Below are positions 11,637-23,701 of a stretch of DNA of 64,000 nucleotides, piece by piece (position 1 is the stretch's first letter; each line of letters starts with the position of its first letter). The translations under genes were made by a program, and so were the position numbers. This stretch comes from Ehretia macrophylla (taxonomy: Eukaryota; Streptophyta; Magnoliopsida; Boraginales; Ehretiaceae): positions 36,006,425-36,070,424 of the forward strand of contig CM075771.1 in assembly GCA_037974665.1 (NCBI GenBank), read 5' to 3'. The notes beneath the pieces are model-generated. The model worked only from the letters and a program-made list of their open reading frames with translations. It did no database searches and was not told where the DNA came from.

Positions 11637-11737
11637 TCAAGGATAAGACTCCGGAACATAAGACTCATCCACGTAAGGCACATTTTCCACATTCTCCTCT
11701 TCAAGAGGCACGTACCCATAATATTGCGAAAGAACAC
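11637..11737 (-). other. Short acidic reading frame after the candidate acceptor, E2 left LTR
   Basis: After a split codon the frame contains VPLEEENVENVPYVDESY and ends SYP-stop. The same frame is kept in the right LTR (19076-19176). Upstream the frame stays open as a hydrophobic stretch to 11900, but those bases would lie in the proposed intron. Phase and Pro-stop ending match E1, E3 and E5. Translation is unproven. Confidence 0.3.
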
Positions 11738-12913
11738 CTAAAAGCATGCAATAATAGAGAGTGAGCTTATATAATATAAGCCCAGTGAGGATCCGATAGA
11801 TTTCTACAGCATTCACTATGCTCCTTGGATTTAATCCTTTGAGCAAGTAAACACACAATAACATCAATAATACTATCATCACATAATCTATAATGACCAT
11901 TCAATAAAGGATACACTAGTTGGTGTAGCTCCAATCACCATCACGATCATAACAGCCTTCTTGTGACTCCCATAAACTCACGCACCCGAGGTACCCCAAT
12001 AACCTCTCTCTCCATGACACCTCCGTCATGCGAGCTGGAGGTAGTCTCTGGTAGTCATGCCGTTATCAACCCGACAGCCCGATGCTGCTCGAGAGGTGGC
12101 ACACACATACCAAAGACTCAACAATAATAATAAACATCAATCATTCACAGGAGGATAGTCTAGTAGAACTGCCTACCTCCCGGCATCAATCATCAATCAA
12201 TAATCATCAATCATCATCAATAATCATATTATCATCATAATAACATCAATAATCAATTTAACAACAAATAACTAAGTTAGATGACAAAGTAGGCCATCCA
12301 ACCGAACATGCATTAAACACACAATCAAACCCTAGTTTACCCATCAACAAATCACAATTCAATCACTCAAACCACACCCGATCAACTAAGGCTCAATTCA
12401 ATAATTTAAAGAAAGATAACATAAACTTCAAATAATCATATCTTAGATTCTACTAATCCAAACAACTCCAAATCAGTTTCAAACACTCACCCATTCGATC
12501 AACTACATTAGCCCTCTAGAAAACCAACCAAGACACCTCAAAATCAAGCCCAGCAACCCTAAAACCTTAAGGCACCTAGGCTGAAATTTTTGGATTTTCA
12601 CCCAAACATTGCAATCGAAAATTCGGCATTATAACGGCGTTACCACATAATTAACAAACTTTTAGAAATCGACGGCAATCGATTCCAACCACAACAACTC
12701 AAAATAATCCTCAAAAAGCCATTCTATCAACTTTAAATACCCAAAAATAAATAATTTTGCTACAATGGCTCAAATCTCGTAGTAATACACATAAACGATC
12801 CCTAGCATGCATGAAGCAATAATCTAACATCAGATTAACATTCTAACGGTTTAAAATGCAGTTATGAGCAAAAACATAAAAATGAGTTTTGAGATACATA
12901 ATTTTTCTCTCAC
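11738..12913 (-). other. Candidate GT-AG intron, E2 left LTR (1176 nt)
   Basis: In the sense direction the donor is catcaaag|gtgagag and the acceptor gcttttag|gtgttc. The right LTR has the same sites 1176 nt apart with acceptor ttcag. Inferred only from motifs and conservation between families. Confidence 0.4.
11762..11785 (-). other. LTR stem-loop, E2 version
   Basis: In the sense direction GGGCTTATA, loop TTA, TATAAGCTC make a 9-bp stem with one G-U pair, between cact and a pyrimidine-rich tract. The right-LTR equivalent (about 19201-19225) has lost outer pairing through substitutions. Confidence 0.6.
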
Positions 12914-13594
12914 CTTTGATGCGATAAAAGCCTAGGAATGCGTGCAATGCATGCCCAACAAGCGTAATCCAACTCGGCACGAAGTTCTACGGAAAAAAAC
13001 TAGGTTTTTCTTTGAAAATTTGCTTTGAAAACCTTGAAAACTCTTTTCTCTTTTCTCTCTTCTTACTCTCGGCAATATGTGTGAAATTGTGGGTGTTTTT
13101 GTGCTTTGTGAGTGTGTGTTGGTGATATATGCATGAAAGTCAACAAGTTAAATGAAAGTCAAAGTTGAAACTTTAGTATTTTTAGTGTTTTGTTGACTTT
13201 AAATGCATTTTATTGATCACCAAAGTTTAAAAAAATTATTCAACACCCAAGATAGCTCAAGTAGGTTATTTTTAGGTGACAAGAAGTTTTACAATCGAAC
13301 AATTTCATCCGAGTCGGCTTAAAACTCGATTTTTGCAAAAGTCGGTGTAAAAACACTAATAAATTTTTAAGCCGATTTAAAAACCGTTTTAATCAAACAC
13401 AGGTCTATTAAAGTCTGTGGACTAGGTCTAGAAGGGTTAAAAAGACCAATTTCAAAATTTTAGCAGACGTGTTTCGAAATACTATTCACTAAAAATCGAC
13501 AATAAAATTTCTGACTCCGTTTTTGATAAAAATTTCATGAATGCACATTTAGCATGTTCTAGGAGTATTGATATCAAAATTACCACATTCTAAG

Positions 13595-15240
13595 TCACAT
13601 AGCACATAGACAGGTTAATTCACGCAAAACGAGATAAAGTACGCAAAACGAGATAAGATAGAAAAGTGGGGTTTCACATTCTCCCCCCCTTAAAGAAATT
13701 TCGCCCTCGAAATTCTTACTTGATGTACTGAACAGATCTGGGTATTGCTGCTGCATCTGATCCCATCTCTCCCAAGTAGCTTCCTCATACCGTGATGCTT
13801 CCATAACACCTTAACCATCGGAATCTTCTTCGACCTCAACTCTCGTTCCATCTGATCAAGAATACGAATCGGACGCTCGTCATAAGTCAGATTCTCACGA
13901 AGTTGTAACAGCTCTGGCTCAAGAATATGAGAAAGATCCGGATTATATTTCCGCAAATTAGACACGTGAAATACATCGTGGACATTAGAGAAGTTCTCCG
14001 GTAAAGCCAACCGATATGCCAACTTACCAACCCTGCCGGTAATCTCAAACGGCCTAACAAATCTCGGACTCAGCTTTCCACCTTTACCATAACGAGCAAA
14101 CCCCTTACGAGGAGACGATCTCAAGAAAACCCAATCTCCAACTGCAAACTCCAAGTCCTGACGATGCTTATCAGCATAACTCTTGAATCTACTCTGCGCT
14201 GTAAGCATTCTCTACCTGATCAACTGAACATTCTCAATCTTCTCAAGAAGCTCTGGCATGATAGTCGGATCAATAGTCTTCATCTCCCCTACCTCATCCC
14301 AATATAAAGGTGAACGGCACTTACGACCGTAAAGAGCTGCGAAAGGTGCCATCCCAATAGTAGCTTGATAACTATTGTTATAGGCAAACTCGGCAAGTGA
14401 TAGATATTTCTCCCAGTTCTTCCTGAAATCCAGAACACAAGCCCTAAGCATATCTTCCAGAATCTGAATAGTTCGCTCAGACTAACCGTCGGTCTGTGGA
14501 TGATACGCTGTACTGAAGTTCAACTGAGTACCCAAGGTCTCCTGAAGTTTCTCCCACAAACGAGAAGTAAATCGAGGATCTCGATCTGAGACAATACTAG
14601 ATGGAATCACGTGAAGTCTAACAATCTGATCCAAATAAAGATCCGTCAACTTTGTAACCTCATCTCCCATCCTCATCAAAATAAAATGAGCTGTCTTCGT
14701 CAAATGATCCATGACAACCCAAACTGCATCGTTATCCCTCGGTGTTCAAGGCAAACCAGTGACGAAGTCCATTGTAATATGCTCCAATTTCCACTATGGT
14801 ATAGCCAACGACTGAAGCAAACCTGCAGGTCATTGATGCTCGACTTTCACCCACTGACAAGTCAAACATCTAGATACAAACTGAGCAACCTCCTTCTTCA
14901 TGTTATTCCACCAATAATGTTGCTTCAAATCCCGATACATCTTGGTTCCACCAGGATGAATAGTGTACTTAGAATTATGAGCTTCCTCCAGAATACCTCG
15001 CCTCAAGCCCGGTTCATCGGGAACACAAACCCTGTTCCGAAACTGAAGAATACCATCCTCATGTAGTTTGAAGTCAGACTGATCATCAGTGATTTGATCC
15101 TTGATCTTCTGAAGTTTAACATCAAGCTGCTGAGCTTCCCTGATCTGAGACAACAATAAGGGCTAAATACGGAGATGTGAACATATCACCCCAACCTGAG
15201 TTAACTCCGGTCTCCAATAAGTGAATTCCTCAAGAATCTC
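13595..15240 (-). pseudogene. Integrase and chromodomain of E2 pol (multiply broken)
   Basis: The zinc-binding part ([20 protein letters not shown]...CLTCQ) lies about 14860-14990. The DDE core runs from the Asp of TMDFVTGLP near 14770 through VSDRDPRF near 14585 to the Glu of SERTIQILEDML near 14475. The GPY/F-like region (PRFVRPFEITGRVGKLAYRL) is at 14010-14070. The chromodomain tail (YEEATWERWDQMQQQYPDLF) is at about 13737-13795 in another frame, so a frameshift lies near 13795. Stops lie at 15241, 15163, 14830, 14794, 14746, 14482 and 14212 (lowest base of each), all TAG or TGA at positions where related copies have Gln or Arg, or where a single C-to-T change explains them. A living copy would integrate cDNA in the nucleus. 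Confidence 0.9.
13679..13691 (-). other. Polypurine tract of E2
   Basis: The sense strand reads aagggggggagaa directly before the LTR start TGTGAAACC. It primes plus-strand DNA synthesis in intact relatives. Confidence 0.8.
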
Positions 15241-15723
15241 CTATTTCTTGACAGCCAAACAAGAAACACTCGCCTTACGACTAAGAGCATCTGCTACAAC
15301 ATTTGCCTTGCCAGGCAGATAATTGATAGAACAATTATAATCTCCAAGAAGCTCCATCCACCTCCGCTGGCGCATATTCAACTCCTTCTGTGAGAACAAG
15401 TACTTCAGACTCTTATGATCAATGAAAATCTCGAACCTACTGCCCCATAGATAATGACGCCATTTTTTCCGTGCGAAGACAACTGCTGCCAACTCAAGAT
15501 CATGAGTCGGATAATTCACCTCATAAGGCTTCAACTTCCTGGAAGCATAGGCAATAACTCGGCCATCCTGCATAAGAACACATCCCAAGCCCTCCTTGGA
15601 TGCATCGTTGTAAATAACCATATTATCGGTCCCCTCTAGTAGAGCAAGTACTGGAGCAGTAGTCAACCTCTTTTTCAACTGCTGAAACCCACTCTCACAC
15701 TTCTCATCCCAAGCAAAGATAGT
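15241..15723 (-). pseudogene. RNase H domain of E2 pol (broken)
   Basis: The 5' part [17 protein letters not shown] leads into the RNase H fold: [13 protein letters not shown] holds the first catalytic Asp, LELAAVVFA the Glu, and [20 protein letters not shown] the next Asp; [10 protein letters not shown] closes the domain. In relatives the third motif is TDHKSL, and here Thr is Ile. The domain is cut off from RT by TAG at 15724-15726 and ends at TAG 15241-15243. RNase H removes the RNA template during reverse transcription. Confidence 0.9.
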
Positions 15724-17196
15724 CTACTTCTGAGTCAACTTAGAAAGTGGCCCAGCAATCTTAGAGAAGTCCTTTACAAACCTACGGTAATAACCAACCA
15801 AGCCAAGAAAGCTACGGACCTTAGAAACATTCTCTGGCCTTTTCCAAGACATCACCGATTCAATCTTAGTGGGATCTATAGAAATACCACTCTGTGTGAC
15901 AACATGGCCAAGAAAAGATATGCGTTGCAGCCAAAATTCACATTTGCTGAACTTGGCAAACAACTGATGCTCCTGCAGCTTCTGTAAGACAAGCCGTAGA
16001 TGTTGCTCGTGCTCCGATTCAGATTTAGAATAGACCAAGATATCATCAATAAAGATTACCACGAACTGGTCTAAATACGGCTGAAAAACCCAATGCATTA
16101 GATCCATGAATGCTGCCGGTGCATTAGTTAATCCAAAGGGCATAACAACAAACTCATAATGCCCGTACCGAGTCCTAAAGGCAGACTTCGGAACATCCTC
16201 TGTGCTAATCCGAAGCTGATAATACCCCTGCCTCAAATCAAATTTAGAATAGACTTTGGCTCCTTGAAGTTGATCAAACAACTCATCAATCAGTGGCAAA
16301 GGATATTTGCTCTTGATGGTCACCTGATTCAAACAACGATAATCAATACACAATCTCAAGGTACCATCCTTCTTCTTCACAAATAAAATAGGAGCTCCCC
16401 AAGGTGAAGAACTCTGCTGAATAAAACTCTTCTCCAATAACTCCTGCAATTGAGTCTTCAACTCCTTCAACTCAGCTGGTGCCATCCGATACGTTGATTT
16501 AGAAATAGGTTGAGTACTGGGAATAAGATTGATCACAAACTCCACATCTCTCTCTGGCGGTAACCTTGGCAACTCCTCGGGAAATACATTGGGATATTCC
16601 CGAATAATAGGGACTTCCTCAAGCTGCAGCTTATCAGATGGCTTGTTGATCAAATAAGCTAGATAACCCGAACACCCCTTCCTCACCAACTTAACGGCTT
16701 TAGTTGCTGAGATAACAAAACTCGTCTTTTCACCCCGGTTCCCTACTACCTCAACTACTGGCTGATCTAGCAAACGAAACTGTACTACCTTGGTTCTACA
16801 GTTCAACTGGGCATCATACTTAGAAAGCCAATCCATACCCAAGATAACATCATACCCCCGGATAGGAAATAAGATAAGGTCCGAAGGAAAATTATACCCT
16901 TTAACATGTATTATACAATCCTTACAAACTAAGCCAGTAACATACTTATCAGTCAAAGAGGTACTAATCTCAACCACATAAGGCAATCTTTCAGGTTGCA
17001 AATTAACACGTTGCACACAAGCAGGAGTAATGAAAGAATGTGTAGCACCAAAATCAATCAACACTTTAACAAGTTGATCAAGTATAAGGAAGTTACCTTC
17101 TACAACTGCAGTCTCCTCAGGCATCTCCTCTAATTGTGTAGGCCCGAGCCTGGACCCACTACTGTTGAGGTGCACTGGCCGCAGGTTGGCCCTCAT
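15724..17196 (-). pseudogene. Protease and reverse transcriptase of E2 (490-codon open stretch)
   Basis: The aspartic protease motif is at residues 48-50 of this stretch, [10 protein letters not shown]. The usual D-S/T-G is D-F-G here, probably TCT changed to TTT, which should abolish proteolysis. RT follows: [20 protein letters not shown] and [16 protein letters not shown], then the catalytic FIDD box around residue 383 ([10 protein letters not shown]), intact, and the thumb/connection ([23 protein letters not shown]). The stretch ends at TAG 15724-15726. The start codon of the open stretch is not a real start: pol is normally made as a continuation of gag, and a frame change lies near 17120-17200. 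Confidence 0.93.
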
Positions 17197-18396
17197 AACC
17201 CTGAGTCGCTGTTCGACCCTCAGTCCTCGAATACCTAGGGCAATCCCTCGCCCTATGCTGATTACTGCCGCATCCTAAACACGTCCCTACTTTTACACTA
17301 CAATGGCCTCCACATGCCCCGTGCGCTTGCAGTGTGTACACTGCGGTGATGATGCACTAACACTGCCCCTGGATGAACCAGAAGCTGAAGGAACAACTGA
17401 ACCAGTCTGCTACTGAGGCCTTTCCAAACTGGGCCTGTACTGACCCTGAGACTGGGCTAGCCTGAACTGGAACTGAACCTGATATGACCCCTGCTGAAAC
17501 TGAGGCCGATAATAACTCTGCTGCCCCTGTGGCCTAAAAGAACCCTGCTGAACTGGTGGCCTGTACACAACCTTCTGTACGAGAGGCCTATACATACTCT
17601 GCTGATACTGCGGCTAATATGGCCTCTTATTGGGATGACTAGAAACAAGCTGATCCCCCTTCCTCTTCTCTTGTCTAGAAGCTACCTGAAAGGCCTCAGT
17701 GAATACATCATACCGATTCAGAGCCATCATATCCTGAATCTCGGGCCTCAACCCCAACATGAATCTACGAGTCCTCCGCTCCTCATCAGCCACATACTCC
17801 GGTGCATAACAGGACAATCGAGTAAAGGTGGCCTCATACTGAGCCACTGAAGCATCTCCCTACACTAAGGCTAGAAACTCTGCCTCTCTCCGTTCCGTTG
17901 CGATACTCGGGACATACTTTGCCCGGAAAGCCAACAGAAAGGCACCCCAAACATACGGAATACCCTGAGTCACCTAGCTAGTTCTCACTGTGTGCCGCCA
18001 TTCTTCTGCCTCATCATCTAACAAGTACACGGCAAAGGAGACTTTTTGCTCATCGGTATAGTCAAGAGGATTATAAATCTTCTCCAACTTACTAATCCAC
18101 GCTTCAGCCTTCCGATCATCGGGTTCCCCCTGAAATCTAGGTGGATGATACCCTAAGAACTCTTTCAGGGTACGACGCCCGTGGTTTCCACCCTGCACAT
18201 TCAACAACTAAGCCTGCCAAGCCTGAGTCTGGGCAGCCTGCCCTGCTAATAACTGAGCCTGCCCTGCTACTAACTCAGCAATCCTCTCCATAGCTGCCCC
18301 CAAACGGTCATCACCCCTATCACGGCCCGGTGCCACATTACCAGGAGTCTCATCAGCCATCTCAGGCCTACCTCTGGTTCTCGGTCTACCTGTCAT
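17159..18396 (-). pseudogene. Gag capsid and nucleocapsid of E2 (broken)
   Basis: The likely start is ATG 18394-18396 (MTGRPRTRGRPEMADETPG), chosen because it opens the conserved Gag N-terminus. The retrotransposon Gag core lies about 17640-18190 (FQGEPDDRKAEAWISKLEK, then VAQYEATFTRLSCYAPEYV). A Gln/Tyr/Arg-rich linker follows at 17410-17600. The CCHC zinc knuckle begins as CTHCKRTGH, shifts frame, and its second knuckle reads [14 protein letters not shown] near 17240-17290. Stops lie at 18208, 17974, 17860, 17614, 17410 and 17159 (lowest base), all TAG consistent with former CAG. Gag forms the virus-like particle in intact relatives. Confidence 0.9.
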
Positions 18397-18656
18397 TCTA
18401 CTAATCAAAGAGTTAGCACAGGTTATAACATGTAAATAGGTTATGAACAACTATTAGCACATAAACAACAAAGTCATATAAAACACATAAACAAATTGAT
18501 AACATAATCACATAAGTACTAAATCACATAATCACTTAATCACTTAATCATTTAATCATATTAATACATAGATCACTTTTCTTTCTTTTCATACATACTT
18601 TCATACTAAGACCATTACCCACATTCCGAGAATACCCCGGCTGACAATTAACATGC

Positions 18657-18668
18657 GCTCTGATACCA
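18657..18668 (-). other. Primer-binding site of E2 (tRNA-iMet)
   Basis: The sense strand reads TGGTATCAGAGC, the exact 12-base complement of the plant initiator tRNA-Met 3' end, six bases inside the right LTR. The leader from here to the Gag start (18397-18656) holds no gene. Confidence 0.92.
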
Positions 18669-19075
18669 CTTAAATGTCACGCCCCAACTCGACCCCTCCT
18701 ATAATCAGTCAGGACGCAACGGAATTTCGGCAGTATATCGACAGTAAATAGGATACCGAGGCTCTAAACCAACCTCAATAGAACATCATACATCAACTTC
18801 ACAACCATACAACAAACAACTCCTCAAAAAAATAACAACATACATCATAATATGACATTCCTCGTTATATGCCTCCGTTCCAACATAATACATGAACCTT
18901 AATATACATTACAAAATCATATTGAGCCAATCTAGTAACCTAATCATAAACAAAATGAAGGCTACTAAGACAGCATCAACTAATTCATTATCTTTTCAAC
19001 ATCTTATACATTATAAACTATAAAGCATATAAAAGTCTACTAAGTTAAATTACAAGATAGTAAAACAATACAACA

Positions 19076-19176
19076 TCAAGGATAAGACTCCGGAACATAA
19101 GACTCATCCACGTAAGGCACATTTTCCACATTCTCCTCTTCAGGAGGCACGTACCCGTAATCTTGTGAAAGAACAC
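19076..19176 (-). other. Short acidic reading frame, E2 right LTR
   Basis: Reads VPPEEENVENVPYVDESY and ends SYP-stop, as in the left LTR with few changes. The acceptor before it is ttcag|gtgttc. Confidence 0.3.
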
Positions 19177-20352
19177 CTGAAAGCATGCAATAATAGAGAG
19201 TGAGCTTATATAAAATAAGCTTAGTGAGGATCCGATAGATCTCTACAGTATTCACTATGCTCCTTGGATTTAATCCTTTGAGCAAGTAAACACACAATAA
19301 CATCAATAATACTATCATCACATAATCTATAATGACCATTCAATAAAGGATACACTAGTTGGTGTAGCTCCAATGACCATCACGATCATAATAGCCTTCT
19401 TGTGACTCCCATAAACTCACGCACCCGAGGTACCCCAATAACCTCTCCCTCCATGACACCTCCGTCATGCGAGCTGGAGGCAGTCTCTAGTAGTCATGCC
19501 GTTATCAAGTCGACAACCTGATGCTGCCCGAGAGGTGGCACACATATACCAAAGACTCAACAATAATAATAAACATCAATCATTCACAAGAGGACAGTCT
19601 AGCAGAACTGCCTACCTCCCGGCATCAATCATCAATCAATAATCATCAATCATCATCAATAATCATATTATCATCATAATAACATCAATAATCAATTTAA
19701 CAACAAATAACTAAGTTAGATGACAAAGTAGGCCATCCAACCGAACATGCATCAAACACACAATCAAACCCTAGTTTACCCATCAACAACTCACAATTCA
19801 ATCACTCAAACCACACCCGATCAACTAAGGCTCAATTCAATAATTTAAAGAAAGATAACCTAAACTTCAAATAATCATATCTTACATTCTACTAATCCAA
19901 ACAACTCTAAATCAGTTTCAAACACTCACCCATTCGATCAACTACATTAGCCCTCTCGGAAACCAACCAATACACCTCAAAATCAAGCCCAACAACCCTA
20001 AAACCTCAAGGCACCTAGGCTGAAATTTTTGGATTTTCACCCAAACATTGCAATCGAAAATTCGGCATTATAACGGCGTTACCACGTAATTAACAAACTT
20101 TTAGAAATCGACAACAATTGATTCCAACCACAACAACTCAAAATAATCCTCAAAAATCCATTCTATCAACTTTAAATACCCAAAAATAAATAATTTCGCT
20201 ACAATGGCTCAAATCTCGTAGCAATACACATAAACGATCCCTAGCATGCATGGAGCAATAATCTAATATTAGATTAACATTCTAACGGTTAAAAATGTAG
20301 TTATGAGCAAAAACATAAAAATGAGTTTTGAGATACATAATTTTTCTCTCAC
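19177..20352 (-). other. Candidate GT-AG intron, E2 right LTR (1176 nt)
   Basis: The donor catcaaag|gtgagag and acceptor gctttcag|gtgttc are kept, and the length equals that in the left LTR. In this 5' LTR such an intron would fall in the untranslated leader of the genomic RNA. Confidence 0.4.
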
Positions 20353-21117
20353 CTTTGATGTGATAAAAGCCTAGGAATGTGTGCAATGCGTGCCCAACAA
20401 GCAGAATCCAACTCGGCACGAAGTTCTACAGACAAAAACTAGGTTTTTCTTTGAAAATTTGCTTTGAAAACCTTGAAAACTCTTTTCTCTTTTCTCTCTT
20501 CTTACTCTCGGCAATGTGTGTGAAATTGTGGGTTTTTTTGTGCTTTGTGAGTGTATGTTGGTGATATATGCATGAAAGTCAACAAGTTAAATGAAAGTCA
20601 AAGTTGAAACTTTAGTATTTTTAGTGTTTTCTTGACTTTAAATGCATTTTATTGATCACCAAAGGTCAAAACAATTATTCAACACCCAAGATAGCTCAAG
20701 TAGGTTATTTTTAGGTGACAAGAAGTTTTACAATCGAACAATTTCACCCGAGTCGGCTTAAAACTCGATTTTCACAAAAGTCGGTGTAAAAACCCTAATA
20801 AATTCTTAAGCTGATTTGAAAACCGTTTTAATCAAACACAGGTCTATTAAAGTCCGTGGACTAGGTCTCGAAGGGTTAAAATGACCAGTTTCAAAATTTT
20901 AGCGGACGTGTTTCGAAAACACTATTCACTAAAAATCGACGATAAAATTTCTGACTCCGTTTTTGACAAAAATTTCATGAATGCACATTTAGCATGTTCT
21001 AGGAGTATTGATATCAAAATTACCACATTCTAAGTCACATAGCACATAGACAGGTTAATTCACGCAAAACGAGATAAAGTACACAAACGAGATAAGATAG
21101 AAAAGTAGGGTTTCACA

Positions 21118-21122
21118 GACGA
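21118..21122. repeat. Target-site duplication of E2, right copy
   Basis: GACGA, pairing with 11232-11236. Confidence 0.92.
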
Positions 21123-21616
21123 CCCATTCAAAAGGCCCAATGGGCTTATCGACAGCCCATTTGCTTCAACAACGCATAATTATCCCAAGACGTGATATCG
21201 ACGCATTGTAAAGCCTCTAATGTTCTGCGAGTTGGGTTCTCGTCTCTTTCGTGGCTCACGACGAATGACTCGGGATTACAAAACAGCGCAAAAAGAAAAA
21301 AAGTTGCCCAAAACATATGAAAATGTTCGATTTTCGGTACCAACAATAGGCGCAGCAACAAAGGCTTACTGCCCCCATCGTAGAGCTCACAGAGTGCTTT
21401 CCGACGGTATGTTGTGCACTGTAAAACTCCTTACGAATCAAAAGTTATGAGCACCGGAGCGACGGAGACCTAGTTACAAGCCCCACGCCCTCGGTTTGCG
21501 GGCCCAGCCTCTACGCGAAGTGAAGTTGTCTTGCCCAAGATGCTATGGGACTCGAGAATAGAAATGTGATGGATAAAGCATCTTAGCAAGGTTAAACAGG
21601 GAAAAAAAAATGAAAA

Positions 21617-21734
21617 GGGGTTCAACACGAGAACTTCTCAGGGGGTCACCCATCCTAGTACTACCCTCGCCAAGCACACTTAATTTCAGAGTTTTGATGC
21701 GATCTAGTACATTAGTGCTGGTATGATCACACCC
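21617..21734 (-). rRNA. 5S copy 14, degenerate with 1-nt deletion
   Basis: One base is lost in box A (cgccaagcacacttaat); the intermediate element reads ccctcg; box C is intact. Variant group cttctc + taccctc. The 5' third is changed (gatgcgatctagtacatt). Confidence 0.85.
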
Positions 21735-22291
21735 GTCATGCTGATGGTGTAGAGCGCTTATGTGTTGACGATTCACAGTCCCAGCCAAGAGAGACGACCC
21801 ATTCAAAAGGCCCAATGGGCTTATTGACTGCCCATATGCTTCAACAACACAGCATTCTGGCAAGACGTGATATCGATGCATTGTAGAGCCTCTAATGTTC
21901 AGCGAGTTGGGTTCTCGTCCTTTTTGCGGCTCACGACGAATGACCTGGGATGAAAAAATAGCCTAAAAAGAAGAAAAGTTGCAAGAAACTGATGAAAATG
22001 TTGGATTTTGGGTACCAAAACTAGGCGTAGCCCAGCAGGTTTGCTGCCCCCGTCGTAGAGCTCCCAAAGAGCTTTCCAACGGTATGTTGAGCGCCGCATA
22101 ACTCCTTATGGATCAAAAGTTATGGGCACTGGAGCGACGGAGAACTGGTCACAAGCCCCACGCCCTCGGTTTGCGGGCCCAGCCTCCACGTGAAGCAAAA
22201 TTGTCTTGCCCAAGATACTGTGGAACTCGAGAATAGAAATGTGATGGATAATGCATCTTGGCAAGGTTAAATAGGGAAAAAAAATTAAAAG

Positions 22292-22410
22292 GGGGTACAA
22301 CACGAGAACTTCTCAGGGGGTCACCCATCCTAGTACTACCCTCACCCAAGCACGCTTAACTTCGGAGTTCTGATGGGATATGGTGCATTAGCGCAGGTAT
22401 GATCGCACCC
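22292..22410 (-). rRNA. 5S copy 15, degenerate
   Basis: Full length. Box A and box C are intact; the intermediate element reads ccctcacc. The 5' region has gatatgg and gcgcagg. Variant group cttctc + taccctc. Confidence 0.87.
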
Positions 22411-22908
22411 ATCATGCTGATGGTGCAAAGCGCTTATATGTTGACTGTACACAATGCCAGCCAAGAGAGACGACCAATTCAAAAGGCCCAATGTGCTTAT
22501 CGACAACCCATCTACTTTAACAACGCAACATTCTCGCAAGACCTGATATCGACGATTGACCCGGGATAAAAAAAAATAGCGCAAAAAGAAGAAAAGTGGG
22601 CCAAAATTGATGAAAACTTTCAATTTTGGGTTCCAAAAATAGGCATAATTAAGCAAGCTTACTGCCCCCGTCGTAGAGCTCCAAAAGAGCTTTCCAACGG
22701 TATATTGTGCACCGCATAACTCCTTACGGATCAAAAGTTATGGGCACTAGAGTAACAGAGACCTGGTAACAAGCCCCGCGCCCTCAGTTTACGGGCCCAA
22801 CCTCTACGCGCAGCGAAGTTGTCTTGCCCAAGATGACGTTGGACTCGAGAATAGAAATGTGGTGGATAAAGCATTTTGGCAAGGCTAAACGGGGAAAAAA
22901 ATGAAACT

Positions 22909-23027
22909 GTGGTACAACACGAGGACTTCCCAGGGGGTTACCCATCCTAGTACTACTCTCGCCCAAGCACACTTAACTTCAGATTTCTGATAGGATCCGG
23001 TGCATTATTGCTAGTATGATCGCACCC
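22909..23027 (-). rRNA. 5S copy 16, degenerate
   Basis: Full length. Box A reads cacactt and box C gttaccc; the intermediate element is intact. The terminator side is altered (aactgtggtac). Confidence 0.86.
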
Positions 23028-23582
23028 GTCATGCTAATGGTGCAAAGCCTATATGTGTTGACGGTTCACAGTCCCAACAAATAGAGACGGTGCATTCAAA
23101 AGGACCAATGAGCTTATCGACCGCCCATCTGCTTCAACAAAGCAGCATGCACATAAGACGTGATATTGACGCATTGTCGAGCCTCTAATGTTCTGCGAGT
23201 TGGGTTCTCGCCCTTTTCGCGGCTCACGAAGAACGATCCGGGAAAAAAATAGTGCAAAAAGAAGAAAAGTGGCCTGAAACGGATGAAAATATTTGATTTT
23301 GGGTACCGAAAATAGTCACAGCCGAGCATGATTACTATCCTCGTAGTAGAGCTCCTAGAGAGCTTTCCAAAGGTATGATGTGCGCCATATAACTCCTTAC
23401 GGATCAAAAGTTAAGGGCACCGGAGCAACGGAGACCTAGTCACAAGCCTCGCGCCCTCGGTTTGCGGGCCCAACCTCTACATGAAGCGAAGTTGTCTTGC
23501 CCAAGATGCCGTGGGACTCGAGAATAGAAATATGATGGATAAAGCATCTTGGCAAGGCTAAATGGGGAAAAAAATGAAAAAG

Positions 23583-23701
23583 AGGGTGCAACATGTGGAC
23601 TTCCCAACGGGTCACCCATCCTAGTATTACTCTCGCCCAAGCATGCTTAATTTTAGAGTTCTGATGGGATCTGGTGCATTAGTACTGGTATGATCGCACC
23701 C
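23583..23701 (-). rRNA. 5S copy 17, degenerate
   Basis: Full length. Box A reads catgcttaatt; the intermediate element and box C are intact. The 3' end reads acatgtgg. Confidence 0.86.

Larger units (their letters stand above)
11237..13678 (-). repeat. 3' LTR of E2 (left copy, 2442 bp)
   Basis: In the sense direction the LTR begins TGTGAAACCCC (ends at 13678) and finishes GGGGCGTGACA (11237). It is a different LTR family from E1/E3 but shares their layout: TATA-like catatatcacc region near 13115-13130, GT donor at 12913, stem-loop about 11762-11785, AG acceptor at 11738 and an acidic frame 11637-11737. Confidence 0.93.
11237..21117 (-). mobile_element. E2: complete 9.9-kb Ty3/gypsy chromovirus, minus strand, inactivated
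   Basis: The element has two LTRs of about 2.44 kb, an internal domain 13679-18674, a perfect 12-base primer-binding site for tRNA-iMet next to the right (5') LTR and a polypurine tract next to the left (3') LTR. A 5-bp TSD flanks it. In minus-strand order the gene products are Gag, zinc knuckle, protease, reverse transcriptase, RNase H, integrase and chromodomain. The order, long LTRs and chromodomain fit a Tekay/Del-type chromovirus; the clade name is inference. The gag-pol frame has 14 nonsense codons and at least two frameshifts. The two LTRs differ at a modest number of sites by eye, so the insertion is not very old. Confidence 0.95.
18675..21117 (-). repeat. 5' LTR of E2 (right copy, 2443 bp)
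   Basis: Same ends as the left copy (sense TGTGAAACCC...GGGGCGTGACA). It carries the candidate donor at 20352, acceptor at 19177, stem-loop remnant about 19201-19225 and acidic frame 19076-19176. Differences from the left copy are scattered substitutions plus single-base indels. Confidence 0.93.

Noticed and set aside
11637-11900. 87-codon frame with a hydrophobic N-terminus and acidic C-terminus in both E2 LTRs as a membrane protein gene
   Set aside because: It is identical in position in both LTRs simply because they are copies, and a better acceptor lies inside it. I kept only the acidic part as a weak candidate exon.
14611-15066. Plus-strand frames within E2 and E3 (for example 14611-15066, 52547-52777)
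   Set aside because: They are antisense to well-supported pol domains and have no recognisable protein features.
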